DNA of 64,000 nt from Orobanche coerulescens (taxonomy: Eukaryota; Streptophyta; Magnoliopsida; Lamiales; Orobanchaceae), in NCBI GenBank assembly GCA_033398695.1, contig CM065809.1, positions 87,525,644 through 87,589,643 of the forward strand, written 5' to 3'. A program made the translations under genes and the position numbers. A model generated the notes under the pieces. The model saw only the letters and a list, made by a program, of their open reading frames with translations. It had not been told where the DNA came from and made no database searches. This document shows positions 34,085 to 47,100 of this stretch, piece by piece (positions within the stretch are counted from its first letter, which is position 1; every line of letters begins with the position of its first letter).

Positions 34085-34939
34085 AAATTTTCACCGTTGA
34101 AACTACTGTATTGAAATATTTTGATTAAAATAAATTTTACCAATTAAAGGATTTTCATTTGTACAATATTGCTGGATGTGAATCTTTTCTATGTAAATTG
34201 CTTGTTGATTTATCGAAAATTTGTTCGGTTCAGGTATTTCGACCTTTGTTAGATTTCTCGATTTTAGTTAATCTCAATTTTTGACAGCTTTTAGTTAATT
34301 TACATGCTGTCAGGATTTTCCGACTGTTTTTTAACCCGTTTCTAGTCCGAGAAGGGGAAAACTTATAAAAGTGTAAATCATGTTTTTACCTTTAAAAGTA
34401 GTGCTCGTGCACGTTGTAACTCTTAAAAACGAAGAAGTTATGGTCTATCAAAAGATATGTTGAAAATATATATTTTTCCACTATTGATAGCTTTTAGTTT
34501 ATGCTGAAAATTAACTTCAAAGTCATTTTTGGACGCCTTAACATCGGAATTAGCTGAAACGGACGAAATAAAAGTTGTAATGTTTTATATATACATATAC
34601 ATATTAGTCAAGTCGGATACTTTTCAAAATGTTTTATACTTGTTTAGTCGCTAAAAGTGTATATTACGACTATTGATAGTCAACATCGACAACACTATAT
34701 TTTACCAACTAAATCTTTATACAAACATGTACGGGCGATATAACATTTTATAGAATGCATACATAACATATCATTGTTGTGTAACCCAGTGTCAAAACAA
34801 ATATAATACCATAATAGTTACATTCTTGCGGAATCTTACTAGTTACATTCTTGTTAGATGTTACTTTCGTTTTGAATATATTCTCGTCATTTGGTTTTGA
34901 AACTATTTTGTTTGTCCAAATTGATCTAAGAGTCTTAAA
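34085..34939 (+). other. AT-rich upstream region of the CACTA tnp2 fragment
   Basis: No gene and no CACTA terminal repeat found. It is probably the 5' untranslated and promoter part of the CACTA element, whose left end was lost at the junction. Confidence 0.4.
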
Positions 34940-35359
34940 ATGGATCGAGTTTGGATGAAAGCTAGTCGAATAAGTGATGAATATGAGAATGGAGTTGAAC
35001 AATTTCTAGAATTTGCACAAAAAAATCGACCAGAACCCGATCAAAAGTATTATTGTCCTTGTATCAATTGTGTGAATGGAAGAAGACATGAAGTTGGCAA
35101 GATTCGAGAACATCTTCTTTGTGATGGAATTAACAAGAATTATAAAATATGGACATGGCATGGTGAATTGATGGACTTTTCAAGTGAGCACTCGAAAGAC
35201 ACTCATGACATTGATGTGGATACATATGATCGAGTTGAAGACATGATTCGTGATGTTGGACAAGAATCTTTTCAACGAGCACATGTGTATGATACGTTGA
35301 AAAGTGATTCAGAGATACCTTTATGGTCGGGATGTAAACTCTTTACACGGTTGTCGTGA
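34940..35359 (+). pseudogene. CACTA transposase-associated N-terminal domain
   Basis: The 139-codon frame begins MDRVWMKASRISDEYENGVE and has QKYYCPCINCVNGRRHEVG, the CxCxxC zinc-type transposase-associated domain (PF13963) at the start of CACTA tnp2 genes. A small frameshift near 35350 separates it from the following tnp2 frame. It would bind DNA at element ends together with the catalytic domain. Confidence 0.88.
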
Positions 35360-36271
35360 TGTTAAAACTGGTTAATCCGAAGGCAAGAAATGGATGGAGT
35401 GATAAAAGCTTTACTGAATTGCTTGAACTGTTGACGGAGATGCTTCCAGAAAATAACACATTACCGAATCGTAATTATGAGGCAAAGAAGATATTGTGTC
35501 CGATGGGAATGGAGTACAAGAAAATACACGCATGCCCCAATGATTGCATATTATATAGAAAAGAGTTTGAAACATTTCATAAGTGTCCCACATGCGGGGT
35601 ATCGAGGTATAAATCCAAGTCTGATGATTTTAGTGGTGATAGCACAAAACGAGGTTCCCCTGCGAAGGTGTTATGGTATCTTCCAATAATTCCAAGGTTT
35701 AAGCGATTGTTTGCTAATGCAGATGATGCGAAGAACCTCATATGGCATGCGGATGGGAGAAAATGTGATGGACAGCTTCGCCATTCGGCTGATGCTTTAC
35801 AGTGGAAGAAAATTGATAACTTGTTTCCAGATTTTGGGAATGAGGCAAGAAATCTTAGACTCGGACTTGCTACAGATGGGATGAATCCATTTGGTAACAT
35901 GAGTTGTAAGCATAGTTCATGGCCAGTTATGCTTGTGATTTACAATCTACCTGATTGGTTGTGCATGAAACGGAAATATGTTATGTTATCTATGATGATT
36001 TCAGGCCCAAGACAACCAGGAAATGAGATACATGTTTATCTAAGTCCTTTGATTGAAGACTTGACAATGTTATGGAATGAAGGGATAAACGTGTTTGATG
36101 GGTATCGTCAGCAAAGTTTCGAGTTGCGTGCATTGTTATTTTGCACCATTAACGACTTTCCAGCATATGGAAATGTGAGTGGGTATGGTGTTAAGGGGCA
36201 TCACGCATGTCCTATATGTGAAGAAAACACAAGTTACATACAACTAAAGCATGGGCAAAAGACTGCTTACA
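35356..36271 (+). pseudogene. CACTA transposase tnp2, 3' half missing
   Basis: The frame has WSDKSFTELLELLTEMLPEN, ILCPMGMEYKKIHACPNDCI, CPTCGVSRY, then LATDGMNPFGNMSCKHSSWP and SGPRQPGNEIHVYLSPLIED. These are core tnp2 (PF02992) motifs that include the first Asp residues of the proposed DDE site. It stops matching after ARTRHQRFL-like codons near 36270, so about half of the usual transposase (including the final Glu region) is gone. The break coincides with a scrambled junction next to gypsy element A. Confidence 0.9.
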
Positions 36272-36341
36272 CTCGACATCAAAGGTTTCTCGACATCAAA
36301 GGTGTTGATGTTGCACTTGGTATTGCGTGTGGACATCAAAG
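36272..36341 (+). other. Scrambled junction between tnp2 and gypsy A
   Basis: CTCGACATCAAAGGT occurs twice (36272-36286, 36289-36303), and GACATCAAAG recurs at 36332-36341. The 34 bases at 36301-36334 are an exact inverted copy of 36490-36523 inside the adjacent LTR. This is a templated-filler signature. Confidence 0.8.
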
Positions 36342-38396
36342 CATGTGTCACCGTAGACCTTCAACCATATCCACACATTCACACAAATAAGATATCACAT
36401 CAAGGATATTCACACAATTCGCCCAGAGGCATCAAACACTTAGCAAAACACCACGTCAATCCACAATGCACCGAAATGAAATAATATACGTCCACACGCA
36501 ATACCAAGTGCAACATCAACACCAAACATATCCATAGAATTCATATAGTTATTCACAAACCACACCATTCACAAAACACACGCGTTTTGAAAGAGAGCCT
36601 TTAACGAGGCCAAACCGAAATCTTTTGAAACTTCATTTCAAATAACCAAACAAACACATCAAGAGGACCACCGATCATCATATCCATAAAACGAGAAAAG
36701 TATGGGCAAGGTACTCGCCTCGAATGACCACAACACGGAGAATCGGCCGAAGTAGGTTGGCACGAACCGACTACGAACTCGCCGACTCCACCGAACGACA
36801 ATCCACAACAATGAACTACGAACAAAAACAATAACAATGAAAATGAAATCCAAAGTACGACCCAAAGCCGCTGAATTCAAAGAACAAATGACGAAGGTTC
36901 AAGGATTTCCCCCAAAACGGCCAAGAACACGATTCGTCCCGACAAAACACGAAAAAGGAATTCCAAGTTGAAATATGGATATACAATCCATAAAATGTGT
37001 TTAACAACATAATTTAACCATAATCGATCCTTCAAAAACGGATGAAAAATGAGATCGAGAACAAATCCCCAAAAAGTCAATTCGAAGGAAATCAAGAAAT
37101 ATACTTCGATTCGACGAAGAACAATGGATTAAATGATGTTAAACACAAGAATACTACCAAGATTAATCATACCCATCATGAATTAATCAACAACACGGAA
37201 TGAATCGGACAAAAATGCAAAAAACCCCAAATTCACGAAATTAGGGTTCTAAAGTAAGATTACCTTGATTCGCTGGATCAAAGGATGATAACGGATGATT
37301 GATTGATGTTATGAACTCAAGAACTTCGTGGATTTGTTTCCAAACATCATGGCTCCAAGATCTCCAAGTCTCCAGCCGCGGAAGAGAAAGGGAGGAACTG
37401 AAAAACGAGAGGAAATGTGACTGCTCTGTTACATTTATACTGGGCCGGAACTAGCGTGCGCTAGCCTTCCTGGACTAGCGTGCGCTATCGGCCGGTATCG
37501 GCCGAGTACCCTCGGCTAGGGCCCGCACGACCCGGCACCACCGACCAAACCTGCCGACCCGACTCCCGCTAGCGTGCGCTACGGCCGGAAGCTCGCGGCT
37601 AGCCGACTCCGGTAGCCTGCGGACTAAACAGCTCGCCCTAACGCACGTTAGTCGGCCGACGGCGGCGCTACCCTGGCCGGTTAGCGTGCGCTCGACCAAC
37701 AAGAGCCAGCGCTACGCCGATCTGGACCGAGTCGAACCTCGTAACCCCACCGCCCGGACGATGGCGTCGTTAGGCGGCCGATAGCGTCGCTACACTGCGG
37801 TTAGCGCGCAGCCTTTCCGGCCGTGGCGTGCGCTCGCCGGTTCTGCCGCACTGTCCGGCCGGTGCCCGCCATCGTCCGGCGATCCATAACCGTCCGGCGA
37901 TGCGACCACGAGGGCTCGGCGACCCGATTTCCGAAAAGCGTCACGGAGCGAACACGGCGAAAAGTTCGCGGACAACATCAACGACCTGAAATGAAAACAT
38001 AATACCATAATTAATCATACACGACCAAGAAGCGGGTCGAGACAACAATTACAGATACGGATACGTAACTTTCAAGAATTTACAAAATGGCCCAAAACTC
38101 CGGAAATCACGATCGTGATCGAATAACCAAACAAAGTTCACAGCACATCTAACAAAGTTAAGCGGACTTACGGGAAACTCGAAGCAGATTTGAGCGAGAT
38201 TCGCAAGAATCGAACTCAAGTGCGGAAAAGTTGCCAAAAGCACGGAACTCAACAAAAGCGACACGAAAGCGAACTCGGATGACAAAAGTACAGAATTAAT
38301 CATTCTCGGAATGACGAAGCGGTCATGAGAGAGTCGTCAAAACGGACTCCGGCCGAAAAAGAAATTTACCGAAAATCGAAAATTGCGGATATTACA
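36340..38396 (-). repeat. Truncated LTR of element A (3' LTR in its own orientation)
   Basis: Matches 41687-43821. It lacks the part equivalent to 40701-41686. Three exact TAGCGTGCGCTA copies are at 37452, 37476 and 37570. TATAAAT on the minus strand is at 37433-37439. Confidence 0.85.
37452..37850 (-). repeat. TAGCGTGCGCTA cluster in the U3 of element A
   Basis: The near-palindrome AGCG-TG-CGCT is repeated, with many variants, in a GC-rich block. The nearest copy is 12 nt upstream of the TATA box. The complete LTR has exact copies at 42822, 43051, 43199 and 43245. Confidence 0.8.
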
Positions 38397-40684
38397 TTCT
38401 ACCCTCCTTAAATGAAGTTTCGTCCCAAAACTTAAAGCAAGTAGGGAGAAGAAATATTCTGCCAGGAAAAACTCAACGAGATACACAAGAATGCGTAACT
38501 AACACCCAACGGTGAAATGTTACAAACAACGCAAAGGAATATACGGCGTGAAAACACGCTCCACGGCGACCAACACAACGTCGCCGTTAGGGATATAATA
38601 AAACCAACAAATGACAAGCGTCATCAAATGGATAATACAATCAAGTCAATTATCCGAACAATCGCAAAACAAAACAAACGAAAATCAATACGATTGACCA
38701 ACCCAATGATACATCAATCAAAACGCGAGCCAATCGCTGAACAAATACGGAATTCCACCGCCCAAGGGTTGGAAGATCGAAAACGAGACTAATTTCCTGA
38801 ACTTAAGGGAATTAGGAAGGAGCCTGAATGCTCAACAATCACGAAACAAGAACAAAAATCGAACAAGCAAACGATCGAGACAACAAAGATCGAACAATCA
38901 TGTCCGAAACACGAAGGATAATAAAATTCAAACAACAACTCCCAGGATGATCTGGTGAGAACTACAAGACATGCATTCCCATAAGATCCACACGAAAGGG
39001 AATAGCGATTGAAAAGTCACAACGACAAACGAGTTATTCCGAAACAATACCACACTCGTTCGATCAACAAAAGCAAGGGGTAGGACAAGCTCAGAAATGT
39101 CAACGATCATAATGAGTCGACAGAGTTGAAAACACAAGAGTTCCAAATCCGATCCAATTCGAATAAAAGAACTAATAGAACCAGATGATGTCACTCCCGA
39201 ACAACGTTCACAAGAATCGAACTGAACCCGAAAAAGTCACATCGATAACCAGATCGACCCACAACAAGATCACAGCTCGTTCGGACGATGAAACCGAAAT
39301 ACAGAACAAGTTTATAAAGTATCAACGAACATGAGCGAATCGATAGACTGGAGAAAGAGAAAATACCGAAGTCAAAATAGTACGGGCATTACCTCCGACC
39401 TCGTCCACGAAATTCACAAAAACGGGAGCAAGGTAACAAGACATTAAACAACCGACACATAACGGAACCATCACCGAGGCACACGGTCATACCAAACCAA
39501 GATCTAACAGCTCGCACATACGCGACAACGCAGAAATCACCACGAGGCGACAACATTCAACACCAACATCCCGCCTCTCACAGGGGGCTAGCACAACCAA
39601 TGTGTGGAAAGCGACTCAACGCTCACACCGCTAATTCGATCATACTCGGGAGAAAGTATCAAAATGACAACGCGAACATCATACATACATACCCAGCCCT
39701 CAGACGGGAATGGATAGGTTTTAAAAACGAAAACCTCATTTTGAAAATAATTTAGAAGAACACCGGTTGATCTTGAGTATCACCTTTCAAAAAGTACAAA
39801 CGTGAAACATCGTTATCGAGACTTTGGAGAACCATTTCGCATTTGATAAAATGAGGACACTTTCTCTTAGTGAAAACTTTCAGAATATTCGACCCTCGGG
39901 TCTAATAAAAGTGTTTCTAAAACATTGAAAATATCTCAAAGCATTTTGGTCCTCAAAGTCGAAATTTTTTGAAATATATTGTGGCACCTAGGATGTACCA
40001 CAAGAAAATAACTAATTTGAAAAGTATGTCTCGAAATTTATTTTTCTAAGATACTCAAGGTTTTCAAAAATCCAATAGGCCAGAATGCCCAAAACTCGCA
40101 CATATCGACGTTCACTAAAAAAAACTCCTAGTACACGCATCAAAACATTCAAAATCAAGACAATACATGTCTTTAAACGGAAATAAACGATAAAATACCA
40201 CATTCAGAACAAAACCACTGACCCCATTCGAGGCCTCTAAAGACCCTCCCGCACTGGCTAGTGAACAAGTCAAACGTGTATAAGCACAAAGCTTCCACAA
40301 TAGAACTTGTAAAACGTGCAAATCGATTCGAAAATCATCAGCATCGGACAAAAACAACAATAAAAAGACATCACAAGCGACGACACTCCTCGTATAAATC
40401 AAATACGAGAGTCGATTAAATACATATCGTGAAATCAAAATCCACATAAGGATTCCATCACTTAACAAATAATCATAAAAATAGCTCGTGTCACACGAGG
40501 CACAACACAAAGAAGGGAGACTCACTTCCACAGGTCGCACGAAGATGATGATCGCCCCACGATACTAATCACGACCAACAAACTCAAACGACGCGTCGCG
40601 ACACGACTCAGTCAGATAAAATCCGACGAAACAAGACTCAAACAACACGACTTGACCCTGACAGCCTAGGTTTCCACAACCTAA
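38397..40684 (-). other. Noncoding internal region of element A
   Basis: No recognisable gene in 2.3 kb. The minus strand is T-rich and no gag, RT or integrase motif is found in any frame. Long blocks match the internal region of element B (57892-61355). Near the primer site it has two hairpins, CTCGTAT/ATACGAG at 40389-40409 and CTCGTG-TCA-CACGAG at 40485-40499, both conserved in B. Confidence 0.7.
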
Positions 40685-40696
40685 GCTCCGATACCA
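40685..40696 (-). other. Primer-binding site of element A
   Basis: The complement reads TGGTATCGGAGC, initiator Met type, 4 bases from the LTR end at 40701. Confidence 0.75.
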
Positions 40697-40700
40697 TTTA

Positions 40701-43700
40701 TGTAACACCCCCAATCCACTCAGGGATATTACAAGCCGTAGACCCTCTCCTCGAGGATCTACCAGGCTGATAACTAAAATCAAACATCTAAACATCGCCT
40801 TTAAGGCTAAAATGACTCAGTAGACCGATTTGGTCTTTCAATAATAACATACAACTAAAATCCAAACACATACCCTCGCAGGGGTCAAAATACAATAAAC
40901 TCCGTAACGGGAAAAGATCTTGCGGCGGAAAAGAAAATACAACTAGACCAATACGACATCAACGGATCCTCGTGTGATTAGTATCGTTCATCTTTCATCA
41001 TCCTTCATGCCGACCACTATGCTATGCTCCAAAACACGAATGCAAAATAGACATCCACCCCCCGAATACTCGGGGGTTAGCAAAACTTCACTGTTTTGCT
41101 AGTGCAAGAACAAAGTGCAAATACGAGCCATACAATTCACATTCCACGAATAACAATAACCAGGAATCCTCAAAGATCCAAACGTAAAGAAAAGTACTTC
41201 CCGAGGCAAGCGTTTGGGTAAACATTTCCAAAACCGAAAGATCACAAATAAAGGGAAACAATTTATAAAACAGTTTAAAATGCCATCGAGAGTTTTAATA
41301 GAAAAAAAATTAGGATTATAAAATCCTTCTCTTTCCAAAAATCAACAGGGTCACAGACCAAATGTTTTGTTTTCGCAAATAGGAAACCACCAACAATTTA
41401 CAGGGTCAGAGCCCAACATCACGTGTCCTCAACGGACATAAAATCAACGAAACATAATCACGCACGCGCATCGCCTAGGACCGGGACGCCACCACAGACA
41501 TCCCACCCGAGGCCTCGAAGGACCCTTCCGAGCTGGCTAGCGAAACAAATCACACACATCTCACGGTTGGATCAATCGCTTGTTGCATCCTGGCTACATG
41601 ATCGCATGCCATGTGCCACCGTAGATTATCTCAGGCTCTCACGGTTGGATCAATCACTTGTTGCATCCTGACCACATGATCACGTGCCATGTGTCACCAT
41701 AGACCTTCAACCATATCCACACATTCACACAAATAACATATCACATCAAGGATATTCAAACAATTCGCCTAGAGGCATCAAACACTTAGCAAAACACCAC
41801 GTCAATCCACAATGCACCGAAATGAAATAATATACGTCCACACGTAATACCAAGTGCAACATCAACACCAAACATATCCATAGAATTCATATAGTTATTC
41901 ACAAACCACACCATTCACAAAACACACGCGTTTTGAAAGAGAGCCTTTAACGAGGCCAAACCGAAATCTTTTGAAACTTCATTTCAAATAACCAAACAAA
42001 CACATCAAGACGACCACCGATCATCATATCCATAAAATGAGAAAAGTATGGGCAAGGTACTTGCCTCGAATGACCACAACACGGAGAATCGGCCGAAGTA
42101 GGTTGGCACGAACCGACTACGAACTCGCTGACTCCACCGAACGAGAATCCACAACAATGAACTACGAACGAAAACAATAACAATGAAAATGAAATCCAAA
42201 GTACGACCCAAAGCCGCTGAATTCAAAGAACAAATGACGAAGGTTCAAGGATTTCCCCCAAAACGGCCAAGAACACAATTCCTCCCGACAAAACACGAAA
42301 AAGGAATTCCAAGTTGAAATATGGATATACAATCCATAGAATGTGTTTAACAACATCATTTAACCACAATCGATCCTTCAAAAACGGATGAAAAACGAGA
42401 TCGAGAACAAATCCCCAAAAAGTCAATTCGAAGGAAATCAAGAAATATACTTCGATTCGACGAAGAACAATGGATTAAATGATGTTAAACACAAGAATAC
42501 TACCAAGATTAATCATACCCATCATGAATTAATCAACAACACGGAACGAATCGGACAAAAATGCAAAAAACCCCAAATTCACGAAACTAGGGTTCTAAGG
42601 TAAGATTACCTTGATTCGCTGGATCAAAGGATGATAACGGATGATTGATTGATGTTATGAACTCAAGAACTTCGTGGATTTGTTGCCAAACATCATGGCA
42701 CCAAGATCTCCAAGTCTCCAGTCGCGGAAGGGAAAGGGAGGAAATGAAAAACGAGAGGAAATGTGACTGCTCTGTCACATTTATACTGGGCCGGAACTAG
42801 CGTCCGCTAGCCTTCCCGGACTAGCGTGCGCTATCGGCCGGTATCAGCCGAGTACCCTCGGCCAGGGCCCGCATGACCCGGCACCACCGACCAAACCTGC
42901 GGACCAAACCTGCCGACCCGACTCCCGCTAGCGTGTGCTACGGCCGGAAGCCTGTGCGGGCTAGCCGACCTGTCCAGTAGCCTCTGGACTAAACAGCTCG
43001 CCCCGGTAACGTACGCTAGTCGGCCGACAGCATGCGCTACCCCTGCCGGTTAGCGTGCGCTATGACCAATAGTAGCACGCGCTACCTGCCGATCCTGACC
43101 GAGTCCAGAACCTCAGAACCCCACTGCCCAGACCCGATAGCGTGCATTAGGCCAGCCGACCCGACTCCCGCTAGCCCTGGTGGTCGGGTATTGGCCGATA
43201 GCGTGCGCTACACCTGCCGGTTAGCACGCGCAGCCTTCTGGTCGTAGCGTGCGCTACGCCGGTTCCTGCCACACCTGTCCGGCCGGTGCCCGCCATCGTC
43301 CGGCCAGTCCTGCAACCGTCCGGCCAATACCCGACCACCAGGGCTCGACGACCCGATTTCCTAAAACGTCACGGAATGAACACGGCGAAAAGTTCGCGGA
43401 CAACATCAACGACCGAAATGAAAACATAATACCATAATTAATCATACGCGACCAAGAAGCGGGTCGAGACAACAATTACAGATACGGATACGTAACTTTC
43501 AAGGAATTACAAAATGGCCCAAGCGCGGAAATCACGATCGTGATCGAATAACCAAAGCAGTTCACGGCCACGTCTAACAAAGTTAAGCGGACTTACGGGA
43601 AACTCGAAGCAGTAGTTTGAGCGAGATTCGCGAATCGAACTCAAGTGCGGAAAAGTCGCCAAAAAGCACGGAACTCAACAAAAGCGACACAAGCGAACTC

Positions 43701-43821
43701 GGATGACAAAAGTGCAGAATTAATCATTCTCATAATGACGAAACGGTCATGAAAGAGTCGTCAAAACGGACTTCGGCCGAAAAAAGAAATTTACCGAAAA
43801 TCAAAAATTGCGGATATTACA
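40701..43821 (-). repeat. Complete LTR of element A (5' LTR in its own orientation)
   Basis: 3121 bp, TGTAACACCCCC on the plus strand at the left and GATATTACA at the right. It holds a short direct duplication CTCACGGTTGGATCAATC at about 41562 and 41638, the GC-rich near-palindrome cluster (42798-43256) and ATTTATA (TATAAAT on the minus strand) at 42779-42785. Confidence 0.88.
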
Positions 43822-44157
43822 CTTGTAGGATTGTGTTTAGCTTGTACTTCTTGTTGATTGAGCTTGTTAGGGTAGAGTTAGATGAGCTTGAGCTTGTTGG
43901 CTATATAGGACATCTTTGTGGCTATTTGATTAACTGTGATTGGTCATTTGGAATTTCTTTGTTGCATCATTTAATTTTGAGCTTTTTCATCTTGTCTGAG
44001 AACTTTCTTAGTAGAGGAAATATTTTAGAAATAAATATATTTCCACACATCCTGCTATTTGTTTTATATTTGAAGATGACATTTCTATAGCTTAAAAATG
44101 AATTTCTTTTATTTCATTGCTTATGATCTTCTTATTAACTTATTACTAAACAGACAC
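43822..44157 (+). other. AT-rich region upstream of the CACTA second gene
   Basis: No gene seen. It contains GAGCTTGTTRGG short direct repeats near 43858-43895. Probably the untranslated start or intergenic part of the CACTA element. Confidence 0.4.
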
Positions 44158-47100
44158 ATGTCTACTCCACCGAGATCTCGTTCCACTTCTCCAGCAGAGA
44201 CTATATCGAGAAAAACTAGACATTCGACATGATGTATAGATATGACAAAAACACGAGTGGATGTTTCTATTTTGCACCCTAGATGGTTAGAAGTACCAGA
44301 ATCGGATAAGAATATGATTTGACAGGATGTTTTGGTATGTTCAGTAAAACCTTATCCACTTAACTTGCATGTTTGGACATTTTAAGATATTTTACCATAT
44401 TATTATTATTGCCTAATTGTTTAATTTTCATTGTTATTGTTAGTCCAACTTTGATATTAGCAATAACGAATAATTGAAAGATAAGATATTGCAATCAGTG
44501 GGCTTAAAGTGGAGACAGTTTAAATCAGAATTGGCACGTGACTGGGTATATGGTACATACAAGGACATGTCTCCTTGTGAAAAATACAATATCTCAGAGA
44601 CTGATTGGGACGAATTCAAAAAGATTAGACTAGATCCTTCTTGGGAGGTAAATCTGAGTTTTATTGTCTACTGCAATGCTTGTGTATTGTTATTCTTGTG
44701 TTAGTGTTTCTCTTCATAATCACAGGTAAAAAGGAAAAAAGCACAGGACATCCAAAAACTGAACACGGCTCCCCATACGATGTCTCGTGGAGGTTATGAT
44801 TGGCTTGAAGAGAAGATCATGGAAAGTAAACTAAAGAAACGGCAAGAGGAAGCCTAACAATCTGGTGCTGATACAATTATTGATCCTCCATCTCCTCCGA
44901 CACGCCACCAAAAATATAAGTTGGGTCGAATTAAGAAATCGGGTGAGATGACATCTGATGCAGCACGCGAGATCGCTAAGAGAATTGTAAGTTATTAATT
45001 TTGTTCTGCTTTTGCTTTCTGCTTACTTGAATTCTTGATTAAGTGGCCTCTCTCGACTTTTCCTATATGTACATAATAAAACCCTCTGTGTTTAAGCTAA
45101 AATGCACTAAACAAACACCCGGCATAAAATCCTCTTAGTTGAATTTCCGCAAAAAAATTAACGGCGTTGATTTTGTTAATAAAATATAAAAATATTAAAA
45201 AATATATTTAAATTGAAATGATTTAAAAAATCTGAAATTATTTTTGAATTTCAAATTTGATCTAAAAAATCAGAAAATTAATGAATATTTTAAATTATTG
45301 AAATTCGGAAAATATATGTGACAAAATATATTTTGAATTTCTTTAATTTTTTTGAAGGAATTCCTTAAAAATTAGCATGAAATAATTACATTTTTTAAAG
45401 TCAAAAAAATATATAATTTTAGGTTAGTGTATTATTTTAGGTTCATCCTTGTAATATTGGAAATGTAGGAAGGAACACACAATCTCCAGATCTTCTACTG
45501 AATTAGAATACGGGATACATATACATGATATGAAAATTTGCTTATAGTGCCGTCTCTGGATTAAAACAAGAACTGGTACCAGAAAACATGAACAGGTAAT
45601 CATAATCAGAAGGAGATCTTGTAACCATGAACAGGTAATTCACTTAGAATTCACTTTTTCTGTATCGTGGGCATGTTTTACCATGTGATCATATGAATCA
45701 TTTGTTCTGCTGCAAGACTTCTGCAGGAATTGCGAAATCAACGGTACTCAGGCACTCGTTTTTTCTATTTTCTCTTAATGATGAGTTATTTGATATTCTC
45801 TTTTTGGTTCACTTTGGAATTTTATTTTATTTTATAATTTTTTTCTATTTTTTTAAAATAAGTTAATTGTTGATTTCTTTTTTTTTGAGTGTTTTATTTT
45901 TTTAATTTTTTATAATACTATAAACAAAAGTAATTCAGAAATTGTATGATCCATAATGTGAGAATTAAGAATCAATCCTAATCATTAAATGAATAAGTAG
46001 AGCACAAGTCTTGACATTAGCAGTCTTAACTGATGCAAACTTACATGCAGATGGCTGAAGATTATTACAAGTACAATAATGTTATCATCAAAAAAATAAA
46101 AAACTTAAATCACAATAACTCATTCATTCAATAACTAGAAAGCTCTAAATGCTTAAAGACCATTTCACTGTTTGACTTGTTGTTATTAATTTTTATTTAA
46201 ATATATGATTGTTTTACAAGTTATTCAAATGCTCTATCTTTATTTGTTGTAGGATGAGTTTGAGGAGCAGTGCTCACAGGGTTCCTTTGTTAACGAGGGT
46301 CGCAAGGATATATTAGCAGCTGCAGTTGGGCGACCAGAGCACCCGGGTCGTGTTCGTGGTGTTGGATTCGGTGTGGGCATTCGAGAGTACTTTGGAGGTC
46401 GTTCTCGTGGGTCGGCAACATCATCAGTAAGTCCAGAATTTTTGGAGCGCCTAACACAAAAGATTACACACGAAGTCACACAAAACTTAATGAAGCAGTT
46501 CGGCCCCGCTTTGGAATCATTGAATCAATCTCAACATACTCCAGTACATAACGACACACCTCCTCTACGTGTCAGTACAAAGGGGAGTTGTATTGTCGCT
46601 GCAAACCCCTCAGGGGAGGAGAAAAACGTGGACAAGGTCGATCGAGTTGAGTTGTATATTGATGAGCATCCTCCTCGTCTGGTAGCCCTTGGGAGAATTA
46701 TTGAGGGGGGGCGAACCTTACACGGTGTGCCTCTATCTGGTGATTTAGCTAGAGTGATGGTTGAAGATGTTCGAGACCCTGATGCTCCAGTCCCGGTTCC
46801 CACGTCGGAGGTAAGTTTAGTGGGGCAAGCCGTAGGTGGTTTTATTGCATGGCCAAGGTGTCTAATCAAATCTGTTTTAGCACAGTTATTTCTTCCCTTT
46901 GTTTTTATTAGAAAAAGTATACATTTTATTACATAGAAATAGAATAACTAATAATAGTCGGATATAAGGGGTCTTTTAATTGTGAACAAAAAATGACTGG
47001 ATTTTTTTTGAACTTTTCTTCATTCAATAGTGAAGTTTGTGTTAGTGCCGTACTGTGATGGTTAAGTTTTTCATAGCAGGTTATTTGGTTGATTAGGGTG

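Larger units (their letters stand above)
36340..43821 (-). mobile_element. Gypsy element A, coding-poor (LARD-like), minus strand
   Basis: On the minus strand the LTR starts TGTAATATCCGC and ends GGGGGTGTTACA, like the Tekay-like element. The complete LTR is at 40701-43821 (3121 bp) and the other is truncated (36340-38396). A Met-type primer site (40685-40696, complement) and a purine tract next to 38397 are in place. The 2.3 kb internal region has no gag or pol motif on either strand. It is closely related to element B in its internal region. It probably depended on a Tekay-type partner. No target duplication can be seen because the left end is lost. Confidence 0.82.

Noticed and set aside
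36301..36523. 34-bp inverted repeats as ends of a small DNA transposon
   Set aside because: One arm is normal LTR sequence also present in the intact LTR at about 41840, so the pair is a copied filler and not a terminal repeat pair.
38397..40684. Minus-strand ORFs of 60-141 codons in the internal region of element A as gag or accessory genes
   Set aside because: No known motif, T-rich hydrophobic composition, and the frames are not kept in the homologous region of element B.
45060..45460. Possible small transposon (MITE) in the long CACTA intron
   Set aside because: The style of sequence is suggestive, but I could not find matched terminal inverted repeats or a target duplication.
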